Origin: Lachnospiraceae bacterium
GTDB taxonomy: Bacteria; Bacillota; Clostridia; Lachnospirales; Lachnospiraceae
Length of the DNA: 64,000 bases
Assembly: GCA_021199475.1 (NCBI GenBank)
Contig: JAJQHZ010000140.1
Coordinates: 1 to 64,000 of the forward strand
Direction: 5' to 3'
In this document: in pieces, positions 1-10,859 of the stretch
How positions within the stretch are numbered: position 1 is the first letter of the stretch
Layout: each line of letters opens with the position of its first letter
Notes under the pieces: generated by a model
Databases searched by the model: none
What the model was told of the DNA's origin: nothing
The model's input: the letters and a program-made list of their open reading frames with translations, nothing else
Translations under genes and position numbers: made by a program

Positions 1-54
<54 letters not shown>

Positions 55-372
55 GGCTTGACGCTGTCCGGTTTTACTGCTTTTATTCTTTTATTATCAA
101 ATTACAAGGCGTGTTTCGCTCGCGGATGCTCCGCGGGCGTGATGCGCCTTGTTTTGCTTTACAGGAAACTTCGTTCTTATAAAGCAAAAACGCTTTGCGA
201 GGATGTTCTTTTGCCGGATGTGCAGGACCGGATAAGGAATTTTTCGGTTATCGGCAGACGCATGTGTATGCGGAACGAGTAAGTTATATACGGTAAGTTA
301 TATATGAGAAACGATTTTTCTCAATAACAATTGAGTGGAACGATAGATGACAGAATCAGAAAGGAGAAGATT
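55..372 (+). promoter_or_regulatory. Leader region of adhesin A with nested hairpin
   Basis: This 318-bp stretch has no convincing gene. A TTGACG at 58-63 is followed 17-18 bp later by a weak AT-rich -10 candidate. A nested palindrome spans 106-150: AAGGCG at 106-111 pairs with CGCCTT at 145-150, and inside it CGCGGA at 121-126 pairs with TCCGCG at 130-135. The ribosome site AAAGGAGAAG lies just before the ATG at 373. The promoter assignment is weak; the hairpin is plain in the sequence. Confidence 0.45.
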
Positions 373-3300
373 ATGAAGGGGAACAGAAGGTTATCAGGAA
401 AGCATTTTAGAAAGACATTAAGCGTGTTGCTGACGTTTTGTCTGCTGGCCGGGATGATTCCGGACGCCGCTTTCGCGCAGGATGAAACGAATGCGGTCAG
501 TGTGGAAACGGCTGCGGAGGCAGCGGCGACTTCGGAATCCGGCAGTGAGGCTGCCGCCGCATCGGAAGAGTCGGGGGCGGCGCAGACGACCGCGGCAGAA
601 GAGGCGCAGGCAGAAACGGAGACAGAGACGTCAAAGACGGAAACGGAAGCGTCGAAGGCAGAGACCGAAGCTACGGCGGAAACAACTCAGCCAGAAGCGG
701 CTCAGACGGAAACAGAGGCCGAGACGGAAGCGTCAAAGACGGAAACCGAAGCGGAGACAGATGCAGAGATCGATGCGTCGGCGACAGAGGCAGAATCCGA
801 GACCGGAGCAGCGGAAACCGAAACGGGAACGTCTGCAGAAGGGGCAGCAGCTGCGTCCGCGTCCGAGTCTGAAACGGGAACGGCAGAGGGAGCCGCGGAG
901 GAAGCGTCCGCAGAGGAGGCTAATGCACTCCTTACAAGCGCAGCGACACTCTGTGACCACGGCAACGACGCGGAGACCTGCGCGATCTGCGCGGTGGAGG
1001 CACTGATTGACACTTTGCCGACTGTGGATGAAATCGCTGAAATGGACACCGACGGGCAGAACGAGATTTATACAGATGCGTCGGAGATCTGCGATGCTTA
1101 TTACGCATTGTCCGAGGAAGATCAGGAGATGGTTTCCAATATTGATGCGCTGTGGGATGTGCTGGATTATTTCAGTGGTACGGTTTCCATGGCGGATGAG
1201 GAAGGGGAAACTGTAAGCGTTGATTATATAGATGAAAACGGGAGCACCCAGACCTGTTCTTCGTACACATCCATCACAGCGTCGGACACAGAATGGTCAG
1301 ACGGCTGGTATGTGGCAGACAGCACTGTAACAAACTCGAACAGAATTACCGTTAGCGGTACGGTATATCTAATCCTGGTGGACGACTGTACCCTCACTGC
1401 AAGCAGCGGCATTACCGTAAACAGCGGGGATACATTGGTCATTTATGGGCAATCAGGCGGCACAGGCGTCCTGAACGCATCTGCATCAACAGACTATTAT
1501 GCAGGAATTGGCGGCGGTGGCCAAAATCAATCCAGCGGTGTTATCACGATTAATGGCGGCAGCATTACAGCAGCCGGAGGAACAAGCGCTGCCGGAATCG
1601 GCGGCGGATACTATGGCGCTGGCCAAAATATCACGATCAACGGCGGAAATGTCACTGCAACCGGAGGCGAAAACGGAGCAGGTATTGGCGGCGGATATCA
1701 TGGTGCAGGTCAATATATCACAATAAACAGCGGCACAATCGTCGCGAATGGCGGCACAAGGGGTGCGGGAATTGGCGGTGGCATTTCCGGTGCGGGAAGC
1801 TATATTGAAATAAACGGCGGTGATGTCACTGCGACAGGTGGGTCATTTGCTACAGGAATCGGCGGCGGAGATACTGCCGCAGGCAGTTATATTACAATAA
1901 ACGGCGGTACGGTTACAGCAAAAGGACCAAACGGCGGTGCAGGAATCGGTGGCGGTGACGGCAGCAGTAATGGCACAGGCAGCAATATTACGATCACCGG
2001 CGGCTCAGTTACCGCGAGCAGCAATAGGGGTGCGGCAATCGGTGGCGGCATCGCTAAAGCCGGTACCGATATAACGATAAGCGGCGGTTATATTCTCGCT
2101 TCCTCCAATTCCGGCAGTGCAATCGGCGGCGGTGAAGGTGGCAGCTCATCCAATATCACCATCACCGGCGGCTATTTTGGCACAGGAGATACGAGTGCGG
2201 AAACCGTTTATAGTGTAAGCGTTGCTACAGGTTATGATGTAATCGATAATACGGAGAGTACACAGACTACCTGGCCGTATGTTGTCATTGAGGAGAATGG
2301 CACTTATAGCGTGACGCTGGAAACAAATGGCGGAACGATTGCAGAAGGCAGCGAATTGACTTCCTATACGTATGGCACAAGTGTGTCGCTTCCTGATTCT
2401 GAGACAATAACGAGGAACGGATATACCTTTATCGGATGGTATGAGGACAGTGATTTCTCCGGTGAGGCAGTTACCGAAATCAGTTCGACGGATTATGGTG
2501 ATAAGACCTTTTATGCCAAGTGGGAAGCAACGGATTTTGTTGTACAGGAAAGCACCGGAAGCTATACCTACACTGATAATTTGTTGACCATTACTTCTGG
2601 CGGTGATTTTACCATTTCTATGAACACAGATGAGGGCATCACCAGCACGGAGACTGACCGGATTCTGGTGAGCGCGGGCGATGATGTTACAATCACACTT
2701 GTCAGCGTGCAGAGTTCAAGCAGTAGCGCCTCTCCGTTTCAGGTCAATACAAGCTCAGCTGTGACCATCAAGCTCAGCGGCACGAATATCCTGACTTCCT
2801 CTGCCGACGGGTATGCGGGTCTGCAGAACACTGCTTCAGCCAGCCTGACTATTACCAGTGCGTCGGGCGACGGCAGCACAGAAGGTACCCTGACTGCCAC
2901 TGGCGGCAGCAACGGAGCAGGCATCGGCGGGGCAAATGGTAAAGCCGGTGGGATCATAATTATTAATGGCGGAACTATTACTGCCACTGGAAATGGCAAT
3001 GCTGCAGGCATCGGCGGCGGCAAAAGCGGCAACGGCGGAACAATTACCATTAACGGCGGCACTGTGACGGCCAATGGCGGTGGCAGCGCTGCAGGTATTG
3101 GCGGCGGACAAACAAAGAACGGAGGAACTATTACCGTTAACGGAGGTACTGTTACCGCACAGGGTGGCGATTGTGGTGCCGGTATCGGAGGCGGCAATAA
3201 CGGTGGCGGCGGTACAATTACCATCAACGGCGGCACAATTAATACCACCGGCGGCAACAGCGGTGCAGGCATCGGCAATGCCTATGAAAGCAGCGGCACC

Positions 3301-6300
3301 AAAGTTACCATCAGCGGAGGTACGATTACCGCCACCGGCGGCGAATATGCGGCGGGTATCGGAGACAGCATGAAATGTAGCGGCAGTACCGACATCACCA
3401 TCACTGGCGGCTCTGTCACTGCTAATGGTGGTACTGGTAAAAGCGGCGGTGCAGCAGGCATCGGAAGCGGTGTTAGCAGTAAAAGTACCCTTACCGTCAC
3501 TATTAACGGCGGTACGGTGACCGCCACAGGCGGCACGAATGGCGCAGGGATCGGCAGAGGCAACGGCAGCAGCAGTACTGCCACCATCTCCATTGATGGG
3601 TATGCTGAGGTGGCAGCTACCGGCAACGGAAACGGAGCAGGCATTGGAGGTAACAGCAGCACGTTCTCCGGCACTATCTCCATCACCGGTGGTACGGTGA
3701 CCGCCACCGGCGGCAGCAACGGAGCAGGAATTGGCGGCGGCAGTGGCTCTTTCAGCGGCTCCATTGTTATCGGTGAGGGCACTGTGACGGCTACCGGCGG
3801 CAGCAAGGGCGCAGGAATTGGCGGCGGTAGTGGTGCTTTCACCGGCACTCTTGAAATCAGCGGCGGCTATATTCTGGCAGAATCCGCCAGCTATGACCCG
3901 ATCGGCGGCGGAAGCGGCGGCGATGATGACAGTACTATTACGATCACCGGCGGCTATTATGGTGAAGGAACCTTGTATTCACAGGTTTATGACGTAGAGG
4001 TAGCGAATGGGTATGCGGTTGGCTATAATGCGGAAGAAGATTCAAAGGACGTTTATCCTTATGTCATAATTGAAGAAGGTACAGAACTCACGGTGTCTTT
4101 TGATGCTGGGGATGGTGAAAGCTGTGAGGACATCACTGTAACCTTCGGCAGCGCATACGGCGATGAACTTCCAACGCCTTCCCTCTATGGATATACTTTT
4201 AAGGGCTGGTATACGGAAGAGGACGGTGAAGGTGTTCTGATAGAGAGCGAAACAACGGTTTCTATTGCAGATGATCATACTCTGTATGTGCTCTATGAAC
4301 TGACTCCTGTGGATTATGTCGATGCCTCCGGAGCAACCCAGATATGTGAAGAATTTACAATCGTCACGGCAGATATGACTGAGTTGACAGATGAACTGAC
4401 CGACGGCTGGTATGCAGTAATCAGTGATGTAACCATCTCCGAGCGAATCACCGTTTCGGGCGAAGTACATCTGATCTTGGTGGACGGCCATACACTGACT
4501 GCAAGCGGCGGCATTGCCGTGAATGAAGGCAATATACTGAATATCTATGGGCAGTCCGAAAGTACGGGAAAACTGGCAGCATCGTCATCTACCAGTGGAA
4601 ATGCCGGGATCGGCGGCGACAGCGGTTACAGTGCAGGGACGATTATTATCAACGGCGGCGAGATTACAGCCAAAGGCGGCTATAATAGTGCAGGCATTGG
4701 CGGCGGCACCGGCGGCAATGGCGGAAGTATTACCATCAACAATGGCACAGTTACATCTACAGGCAACTATAACGGAGCCGGGATTGGTGGTGGTTATGAA
4801 GGCAGCAGCGGCGAAATCACGATTAATGGCGGTACGGTGACAGCGACAAGTACACATACCGGCGCAGGCATTGGCGGCGGTTACAAAGGAGCTGGAGAAA
4901 CCATTACAATTAACGGTGGGACAGTGACAGCTACGTCTTCCGATAACGGTGCCGGAATCGGCGGTGGAGGCAATTGTACCGGCGGAACAATTACAATCAG
5001 TGGGGGAACGGTAACTGCCGTGGCGCAAACTTTAACTTCTAGCCAAGGTTCTGCCGGGATTGGCGGCGGCGTCTTAGGCGATGGCGGAACGATTACGATC
5101 AGCGGAGGAACGGTTTCGGCCACCGGCTGCGGGAACGGAGCTGGAATTGGCGGCGGAGGCGGTAACGGTGATGGTGCTACTGGTGGAAGCGCCGGAAGTA
5201 TTAATATCAGCGGTGGCTATATAACAGCGTCCAGCTCAAAAGGCAGCATTATCGGCGCGGGCAGTAATTGCAGCGATGGCACGATCACAATCACCGGCGG
5301 CTACTTTGGCGATGGTACCCTGTATACCTATGCTTATGACGCAGAAGTGGCAACGGGCTATATGGTTACCAGTAACGAGGAAGAAGCTTCAAAGGTAGCT
5401 TATCCGTATGTTGTCACTGAAAGTGCAACCGCTACCGTGACTTTTGATACGAATGGCGGCACGTTATCAACAGAGACTAAGACAATGGAGGTAACGTTCC
5501 ATACTGCATATGGTACATTGCCTACGGCCACGAAGGACTGGTGTGTTTTTGACAGCTGGAATACAGCAGCGGATGGCAGTGGTGATGAAGTTACTTCCGA
5601 AAGTATTGTTTCCGTTTATGGAGACCACAATTTGTATGCTATTTATACACAGGTGGCTGTCGATTATGTTGATGAAGACGGAGAAACGCGGACCTGCGAA
5701 GAGTATACCCTGCTTACTTCTGACATGACGACCCTGTCTGCTGGCTGGTATGTCGTGGGCAATGATGTAACAATTTCTGACAGGATCATCATTTCCGGTG
5801 AAGTGCATTTGATTCTGGTGGATGACTATACGCTGGACGCTGACAGCGGCATCACCGTGAACAGCGGGAATACGCTGGTTATCTATGGGCAGGAAGAGAG
5901 CACCGGTACATTAAATGCGACCAGCAGCATTGAATATTATCCCGGAATTGGCGGCAGCGTAAGTGCTTCGGCAGGCACCATTACGATCAACGGTGGAGTT
6001 ATCAATGCTGAGGGTGCTAAAGGAGCCCCGGGTATCGGCAGCGGTGCCGGATTTAATTCAGCAATAAATACAAATGCCACAGTCATTACGATCAATAACG
6101 GCACCGTGACTGCGGTTGGCGGATCGGATGCAGCTGGAATCGGCGGCGGCCAGGAGAGCAATGGCGGCACGATCACGATCACAGGCGGCACGGTAAGCGC
6201 CACTGGCGGTAACTTTGGAGCAGGCATTGGCGGCGGCAGCGGCGGCGATAGTGACTCCGGGAATGGCGGCACAATCACCATTACAGGAGGCTTTATATAT

Positions 6301-9300
6301 GCAGCAAGCGGCAATACCTGTGGTGCAGGCATCGGTGGCGGGAACAAGAGCCCGGCAGGCACGGTTTCCATCAGTGGCGGGTATATCGTCACAAGCAGCA
6401 TTGGCGATGGCGACGGCTATACAGGCACGGACGACACGGTCACAATCACAGGCGGATGCTTTGGAGAAGGCGTGATCGCTGAAAGGACCGTATACAAAGT
6501 GACGGTTGCGGATGCCTATGGCGTAAGGAGCAATACCGAAGCGTCCACAAAGGCGACCTATCCGTACAGGGTTGTGGAGAAAACACCGATCACCGGTTCT
6601 GTCGTTATCAGTGGGTCTGCGGTATATGGGCAGACACTTACGGCAACGGCTTCCGATACCCCTGACGGGACGGAAAATTCGCTGGAGTACCAGTGGCAGC
6701 GGGATGGTGTAGCTATCAGTGGCGCAACCGCCAGCACCTATATCTTAACAGCGGATGATGTGGGATCTGTGATCACGGTTGTGGTCTCCCACCCAAGCTG
6801 CACCACCACCTTAACGGCCTCAACAAGCGCGGTAGCGAAGGCAACCTTAACTGCATCTATCGCCGGGACAACTACGAAAACCTATGACGGCACGACAGCT
6901 GTCTCCGATGGCGTATCCATCAGCTTAAGTGGAGCGGTAGGTGAGGACGAACCGACTGCCACAGCGGAAATTGCTTATGATTCTGCAAGCGTTGGGGATG
7001 ATAAGACCATCACAGCAAGTGGCATTACTTTAGGGTCATCCTGGGGTAGCTGTTATGTGCTTGGAAGTACGATGGCTACATGTGAAGGAGTTATCACAGC
7101 GAAATCCGTGACTGCTTCTATCAGCGGTACGACCACAAAAACCTACGACGGCACCACTGCTGTGACCGATGCGCAGGGCCTGTCCATCACGTTAGAGGGC
7201 GTTGTAGATGGCGATACAGTTAATGCAAGCGCAACGAGTTATGCTTACGACAGCGCGAATGTTGGGACGGACAAAACAATTACGGCCAGCGGCATTGCAT
7301 TAAGCGGTACGGATGCGGGCAATTATGAGCTTTCAGCTGCTACGGCGACTACAGAAGGGACAATCACTGCAAAGGACATCACCGTCACGATTACCGCAGG
7401 CGGCGGAACCTATGGAGGTACGATCACGGCGGCGACGGCGGAGCTGAGCGGCGTGGTCAACACAGATAACGTTAGTGTGACCCTGACCTACAGTGGCACG
7501 GCAAATGACGGGACAGAGTATAACAGCACAACCGCGCCGACATTGGCTGGCACCTATACGGTGACTGCCACGATCAGCGACAGCAACTACAGCCTGACCG
7601 GAACAACGGAGGCGAAGTTTGTGATTGCGAAGGCGATCTACGACATGAGCGGCGTAAGCTTTGCGGATGCGACCTACACCTATGACGGCACGGAGAAGAC
7701 GCTGATAATTACCGGAAGTGAGAGCCTGCCAGATGGCGTGACGGTGACGTATACGGAAAATACTCTGACGAATGTTGGCAGCATTGAAGTGACAGCAACC
7801 TTTACTGGAGATGCTGATAATTATGAGGCGATTGATTCAAAGAAAGCGACGTTGACCATTGTCAATGCGGATCTTACTGTAACGGTGAACGGATATGAAG
7901 GTGCGTATGATGGAGATGCGCACGGAATTACGGTAACCGTCGGGGAAGAAGATGCAGCTGTTACTTACAGTGTTGCGGAAGAAGGGGAATACTCCGAGGA
8001 TACTTATGCCTACATCGATACAGGAACCTATACGGTTTATTACAAGGTAAGCAAAGCAAATTATAATGGTGTGAGTGGTTCCGCTACGGTGAAGATCACT
8101 CAGAGGGCAGTCACTGTTACCATAGACAGTAAGAGCAGCACCTATGGAGACGAGATTGAAGAACTCACGGCTGAGGTTAAGGAAGGCAGTGTTGTGGAGG
8201 GAGATAAAGAGATTTATTCTCTCGCTACGGAAGCAACCAGTTCGTCCGCTGTCGGCTCATACGATATCACGGGCACGGCGGAAAATGACAATTACAGCAT
8301 TACCTTTGTAAATGAGGAAGGCGCGTATACAATCTCGGCTGCGGAGTTGGCCAATGTTACTGTATCGCAGGCTGAAACGCTCACCTACGACGGAACGGCG
8401 CAGACTGCCGAAGTCGCAGCCAGTGCGGAGACCGTGGATGGGACGGATGACGAAGTTACCTTTACCTACAGCACCTCGGAAGACGGAGACTATTCTACGG
8501 AGGTTCCTGCATTTACGGACGCCGGGACTTACACGGTTTACTACCGCGCAACGGCAGCTAACTATGAAACCGTAGAAGGCAGCTTTACGATAACCATTGC
8601 CGCAAAGGAAATCACAGCCACCATAACCGCAGCGGGCGGGACTTATGGAGGTACGATTACAGCGGCGACGGCGGAGCTGAATGATGTGGCTGACGCAGAC
8701 GCAGGCAGTGTGGAGGTGACTCTGACCTACACAGGCACAGCAAACGACGGCACCGTGTACAGCAGCACGGAGGTGCCGACACTGGCTGGTACCTACACGG
8801 TGACTGCCACGATCAGCGACAGCAACTACAGCCTGGCCGGAACGACGACGGCGGAATTTACCATCGCGAAGGCGACCTACGATATGAGCGGTGTGAGCTT
8901 CGCGGATGCGACAGTCGAATACGATGGAACGGAAAAGGCTCTGGAGATTAGCGGAACGCTTGCGGATGGCGTGACCGTGACGTATACGAGCAATACCCGG
9001 ACGGAAGCGGGCAGCGTGACGGCAACCGCGGCGTTCACCGGTGACTCGAACAATTATGAAACGATTGCGTCCATGACGGCGACACTGACCGTGACAGTTC
9101 TGGTGGAACTGCCGGAGCAGACCTTCCCGGATGAGGACGCGGAGCACAAGATCGAACTGATCGAGGGGATTTCTGAGGTGCCGGAGACGCTGAAGGACAA
9201 TACGGAACTGGATACCGTAGAAGAAATCAAGACAAGCCTGAAGACGATTGTCTGCGCGCAGACCGGCTATACAGAGGAAAACATTGTTTACTACGAAGTG

Positions 9301-9888
9301 ACTCTGATGATCAGCTTTGACGGCGGCAAGACATGGGTAAAGGCAACGGAAGAGAACTTCCCGGAGGAAGGACTCACGATTGTCCTGCCTTACCCGGATG
9401 GTACGAACAAAGACGAATATGACTTCTTCGTGACCCATATGTTCACAACGACCGCATTCGGACATACGCCGGGCGAGACGGAAAACCCGGCTGTCACAAA
9501 GACAGACACTGGCCTGCAGGTGACCCTGAGCGGCCTGTCGCCGATCGCTGTCGCATGGAAGCTCATCACGCAGTCGTCCGGTGAGACCGAGGCGCCCACT
9601 ACTCCTGAGACTGCGGCAACTGAAGCCACGACGCCTGAGACGACCGCAACCGAAGCGGCAACCGAGGCTGCAACGCCTGAGACCACCGCTACGGAGGCCG
9701 AGACGGAGACGACCGCAACCGAGGCTGAAACAGAGACCGAGACGACAACGGAAGCTGAGACGGAATCCGAGACGGAAGCGCCTGTACAGACCGGGGATGA
9801 CACGCCGCTTAGCATGTGGCTTACCCTGTTCCTGCTGTCGGCAGCGGTGCTGCTGATGATGGGAGAGCGGAAGCGCCAGAGAGGATAA
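373..9888 (+). CDS. Giant sortase-anchored modular adhesin (adhesin A)
   Basis: A secreted, wall-anchored surface protein of 3171 aa. ATG 373 is chosen because AAAGGAGAAG precedes it and a signal peptide follows (basic start, hydrophobic core, AFAQ cleavage region). Approximate order: Ala/Glu/Thr low-complexity stalk 36-195; Cys/His module beginning CDHGN, about 195-285; glycine-rich beta-helix blocks with repeats like TINGGTVTATGG...GAGIGGG at about 330-610, 730-1205, 1315-1650 and 1765-2035; InlB/Listeria-Bacteroides repeats between them (YTFIGWYEDSD, YTFKGWYTEEDG); an Ig-like domain near 2075-2150; YDG (KTYDGTTAV) and MBG repeats 2156-2905; a conserved terminal domain (LPEQTFPD) 2906-3066; a Thr/Glu linker; PVQTGDD, hydrophobic helix and RKRQRG tail. 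The beta-helix units resemble carbohydrate-binding Cthe_2159-type repeats. Ligand unknown. The 3' end is nearly identical to that of adhesin B. Confidence 0.93.
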   Translation: MKGNRRLSGKHFRKTLSVLLTFCLLAGMIPDAAFAQDETNAVSVETAAEAAATSESGSEAAAASEESGAAQTTAAEEAQAETETETSKTETEASKAETEATAETTQPEAAQTETEAETEASKTETEAETDAEIDASATEAESETGAAETETGTSAEGAAAASASESETGTAEGAAEEASAEEANALLTSAATLCDHGNDAETCAICAVEALIDTLPTVDEIAEMDTDGQNEIYTDASEICDAYYALSEEDQEMVSNIDALWDVLDYFSGTVSMADEEGETVSVDYIDENGSTQTCSSYTSITASDTEWSDGWYVADSTVTNSNRITVSGTVYLILVDDCTLTASSGITVNSGDTLVIYGQSGGTGVLNASASTDYYAGIGGGGQNQSSGVITINGGSITAAGGTSAAGIGGGYYGAGQNITINGGNVTATGGENGAGIGGGYHGAGQYITINSGTIVANGGTRGAGIGGGISGAGSYIEINGGDVTATGGSFATGIGGGDTAAGSYITINGGTVTAKGPNGGAGIGGGDGSSNGTGSNITITGGSVTASSNRGAAIGGGIAKAGTDITISGGYILASSNSGSAIGGGEGGSSSNITITGGYFGTGDTSAETVYSVSVATGYDVIDNTESTQTTWPYVVIEENGTYSVTLETNGGTIAEGSELTSYTYGTSVSLPDSETITRNGYTFIGWYEDSDFSGEAVTEISSTDYGDKTFYAKWEATDFVVQESTGSYTYTDNLLTITSGGDFTISMNTDEGITSTETDRILVSAGDDVTITLVSVQSSSSSASPFQVNTSSAVTIKLSGTNILTSSADGYAGLQNTASASLTITSASGDGSTEGTLTATGGSNGAGIGGANGKAGGIIIINGGTITATGNGNAAGIGGGKSGNGGTITINGGTVTANGGGSAAGIGGGQTKNGGTITVNGGTVTAQGGDCGAGIGGGNNGGGGTITINGGTINTTGGNSGAGIGNAYESSGTKVTISGGTITATGGEYAAGIGDSMKCSGSTDITITGGSVTANGGTGKSGGAAGIGSGVSSKSTLTVTINGGTVTATGGTNGAGIGRGNGSSSTATISIDGYAEVAATGNGNGAGIGGNSSTFSGTISITGGTVTATGGSNGAGIGGGSGSFSGSIVIGEGTVTATGGSKGAGIGGGSGAFTGTLEISGGYILAESASYDPIGGGSGGDDDSTITITGGYYGEGTLYSQVYDVEVANGYAVGYNAEEDSKDVYPYVIIEEGTELTVSFDAGDGESCEDITVTFGSAYGDELPTPSLYGYTFKGWYTEEDGEGVLIESETTVSIADDHTLYVLYELTPVDYVDASGATQICEEFTIVTADMTELTDELTDGWYAVISDVTISERITVSGEVHLILVDGHTLTASGGIAVNEGNILNIYGQSESTGKLAASSSTSGNAGIGGDSGYSAGTIIINGGEITAKGGYNSAGIGGGTGGNGGSITINNGTVTSTGNYNGAGIGGGYEGSSGEITINGGTVTATSTHTGAGIGGGYKGAGETITINGGTVTATSSDNGAGIGGGGNCTGGTITISGGTVTAVAQTLTSSQGSAGIGGGVLGDGGTITISGGTVSATGCGNGAGIGGGGGNGDGATGGSAGSINISGGYITASSSKGSIIGAGSNCSDGTITITGGYFGDGTLYTYAYDAEVATGYMVTSNEEEASKVAYPYVVTESATATVTFDTNGGTLSTETKTMEVTFHTAYGTLPTATKDWCVFDSWNTAADGSGDEVTSESIVSVYGDHNLYAIYTQVAVDYVDEDGETRTCEEYTLLTSDMTTLSAGWYVVGNDVTISDRIIISGEVHLILVDDYTLDADSGITVNSGNTLVIYGQEESTGTLNATSSIEYYPGIGGSVSASAGTITINGGVINAEGAKGAPGIGSGAGFNSAINTNATVITINNGTVTAVGGSDAAGIGGGQESNGGTITITGGTVSATGGNFGAGIGGGSGGDSDSGNGGTITITGGFIYAASGNTCGAGIGGGNKSPAGTVSISGGYIVTSSIGDGDGYTGTDDTVTITGGCFGEGVIAERTVYKVTVADAYGVRSNTEASTKATYPYRVVEKTPITGSVVISGSAVYGQTLTATASDTPDGTENSLEYQWQRDGVAISGATASTYILTADDVGSVITVVVSHPSCTTTLTASTSAVAKATLTASIAGTTTKTYDGTTAVSDGVSISLSGAVGEDEPTATAEIAYDSASVGDDKTITASGITLGSSWGSCYVLGSTMATCEGVITAKSVTASISGTTTKTYDGTTAVTDAQGLSITLEGVVDGDTVNASATSYAYDSANVGTDKTITASGIALSGTDAGNYELSAATATTEGTITAKDITVTITAGGGTYGGTITAATAELSGVVNTDNVSVTLTYSGTANDGTEYNSTTAPTLAGTYTVTATISDSNYSLTGTTEAKFVIAKAIYDMSGVSFADATYTYDGTEKTLIITGSESLPDGVTVTYTENTLTNVGSIEVTATFTGDADNYEAIDSKKATLTIVNADLTVTVNGYEGAYDGDAHGITVTVGEEDAAVTYSVAEEGEYSEDTYAYIDTGTYTVYYKVSKANYNGVSGSATVKITQRAVTVTIDSKSSTYGDEIEELTAEVKEGSVVEGDKEIYSLATEATSSSAVGSYDITGTAENDNYSITFVNEEGAYTISAAELANVTVSQAETLTYDGTAQTAEVAASAETVDGTDDEVTFTYSTSEDGDYSTEVPAFTDAGTYTVYYRATAANYETVEGSFTITIAAKEITATITAAGGTYGGTITAATAELNDVADADAGSVEVTLTYTGTANDGTVYSSTEVPTLAGTYTVTATISDSNYSLAGTTTAEFTIAKATYDMSGVSFADATVEYDGTEKALEISGTLADGVTVTYTSNTRTEAGSVTATAAFTGDSNNYETIASMTATLTVTVLVELPEQTFPDEDAEHKIELIEGISEVPETLKDNTELDTVEEIKTSLKTIVCAQTGYTEENIVYYEVTLMISFDGGKTWVKATEENFPEEGLTIVLPYPDGTNKDEYDFFVTHMFTTTAFGHTPGETENPAVTKTDTGLQVTLSGLSPIAVAWKLITQSSGETEAPTTPETAATEATTPETTATEAATEAATPETTATEAETETTATEAETETETTTEAETESETEAPVQTGDDTPLSMWLTLFLLSAAVLLMMGERKRQRG

Positions 9889-9954
9889 AAGCGCGGATGC
9901 GTCAGAGGTGATATAAGCGCTATTCAGACACAGCGTTATTTAGAGATGATGTAG

Positions 9955-9979
9955 AAAAAGCAGCTGCAAGGCTGCTTTT
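9955..9979 (+). terminator. Rho-independent terminator after adhesin A
   Basis: AAAAGCAGC pairs with GCTGCTTTT around the loop TGCAAG, 66 bp after the adhesin stop. The same structure recurs 7785 bp downstream after adhesin B. Confidence 0.8.
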
Positions 9980-10227
9980 CCTATGCGAGGAATGAAATCG
10001 GGCCTGCTGTTCTGAATAGTTCAAATGAAAGACTAATGTAAGGGGTTCAGGCGGCAGAGCAGGAAACTTTCGTTTATTATACGAATGCCTCCGCCCTATT
10101 GTATGAACAGTTGACTCGGAGGAGGAAGCTGAAGAGGAATAATTGAAAATAATGCGGAGAAAATACTGGCAAAATATGTGACATATATTATGTTTAAGAA
10201 ATGTTTGATATGATTATGAAATAATCG

Positions 10228-10288
10228 TTGACATCATTTGCGATTCGTGATAGAGTGAAAATGAACGGCGTAAGCTGGTCACTTACAC
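10228..10288 (+). promoter_or_regulatory. Promoter and leader hairpin of the broken Rpn copy
   Basis: TTGACA at 10228-10233 and TAGAGT at 10251-10256 are 17 bp apart. A hairpin (GTAAG, CTGGTCA loop, CTTAC) follows at 10268-10288. The segment is a copy of the one before the intact Rpn gene; here one outer stem pair is lost. It fills the gap between adhesin A and the Rpn remnant. Confidence 0.55.
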
Positions 10289-10318
10289 GTACATGACCCG
10301 GGGAAGTCAAAAATTCAT

Positions 10319-10793
10319 ATGAAATCAAAGGAAAAAAAGCCGATAGTGGCAGATACTTCGAAGAGTGAAACTCCGACGTATCTGGCTGCTGCACACTCTT
10401 CGGATGGGAAGATTGGAGGGCAGGGAAAGGAAAGAGAATGAGGATGCATTTTCCAATGTATCTGAGACAGCAGTTTGCGCGATCTCAGATCTGGCGCATT
10501 CAGCGGAGCTTGAAAAAATCCGAAAGACCAGTCATGTGATCAATGAAAGGGGAAATTATAATATGTGTCAGGCACTCAGAGAATGGATGGAAGACAGCAA
10601 AAAGGAAGGCCGGGATGAGGAAAAGGCTAATACAGAGCGGGAACGTTTGCGCGCAGATGCCGCAGAGAAGAAGATAAAAGAGGCCGAAGAGGAGAATGCC
10701 GTCCTTATGCGGAGGCTGAGTGATGCCATGGAGAAAATGCAGGAACTCTCGCAGGAAGTTACAAACCTGCGGAAGCAGATGAGGCTGGCATAG
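10319..10793 (+). pseudogene. Rpn-type nuclease, internal-deletion remnant
   Basis: This is a deleted copy of the gene at 18104-19351. From ATG 10319 the first 38 codons match the intact copy closely. Sequence then jumps, at about 10432, to the segment corresponding to about 18884 in the intact copy, removing roughly 670 bp that include the putative nuclease core. The deletion shifts the frame, so the N-terminal frame stops at 10441. The C-terminal coiled-coil half stays open in another frame and ends at 10793. The remnant also has one 21-bp ADAAE unit where the intact gene has six. A 142-aa ORF starting at 10365 could be translated but begins in the wrong frame. Confidence 0.85.
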
Positions 10794-10796
10794 ATA

Positions 10797-10859
10797 CCGT
10801 CAAGAATGTTCACAGTGCCAAATGTTCACAGTGCCAGACACTATGAACATTCTTGACGG
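10797..10859. repeat. Palindromic REP/MITE-like element
   Basis: CCGTCAAGAATGTTCA (10797-10812) is the exact reverse complement of 10844-10859. Between them the AATGTTCACAGTG motif is repeated and can pair with CACTATGAACATT. It lies just after the broken Rpn gene. A diverged counterpart follows the intact Rpn gene at 19376-19407. The remaining bases to 11063 hold no gene I can support. Confidence 0.7.

Noticed and set aside
58-282. 74-aa ORF next to the (AGAC)n tract
   Set aside because: No ribosome site, Cys/Arg-rich, overlaps the nested hairpin; looks non-coding.
8257-9465. Antisense ORF of 402 aa opposite adhesin A (and a 499-aa one at 15736-17235)
   Set aside because: Arg/His/Cys-rich, no domain, no ribosome site; it mirrors codon bias of the repetitive sense gene.
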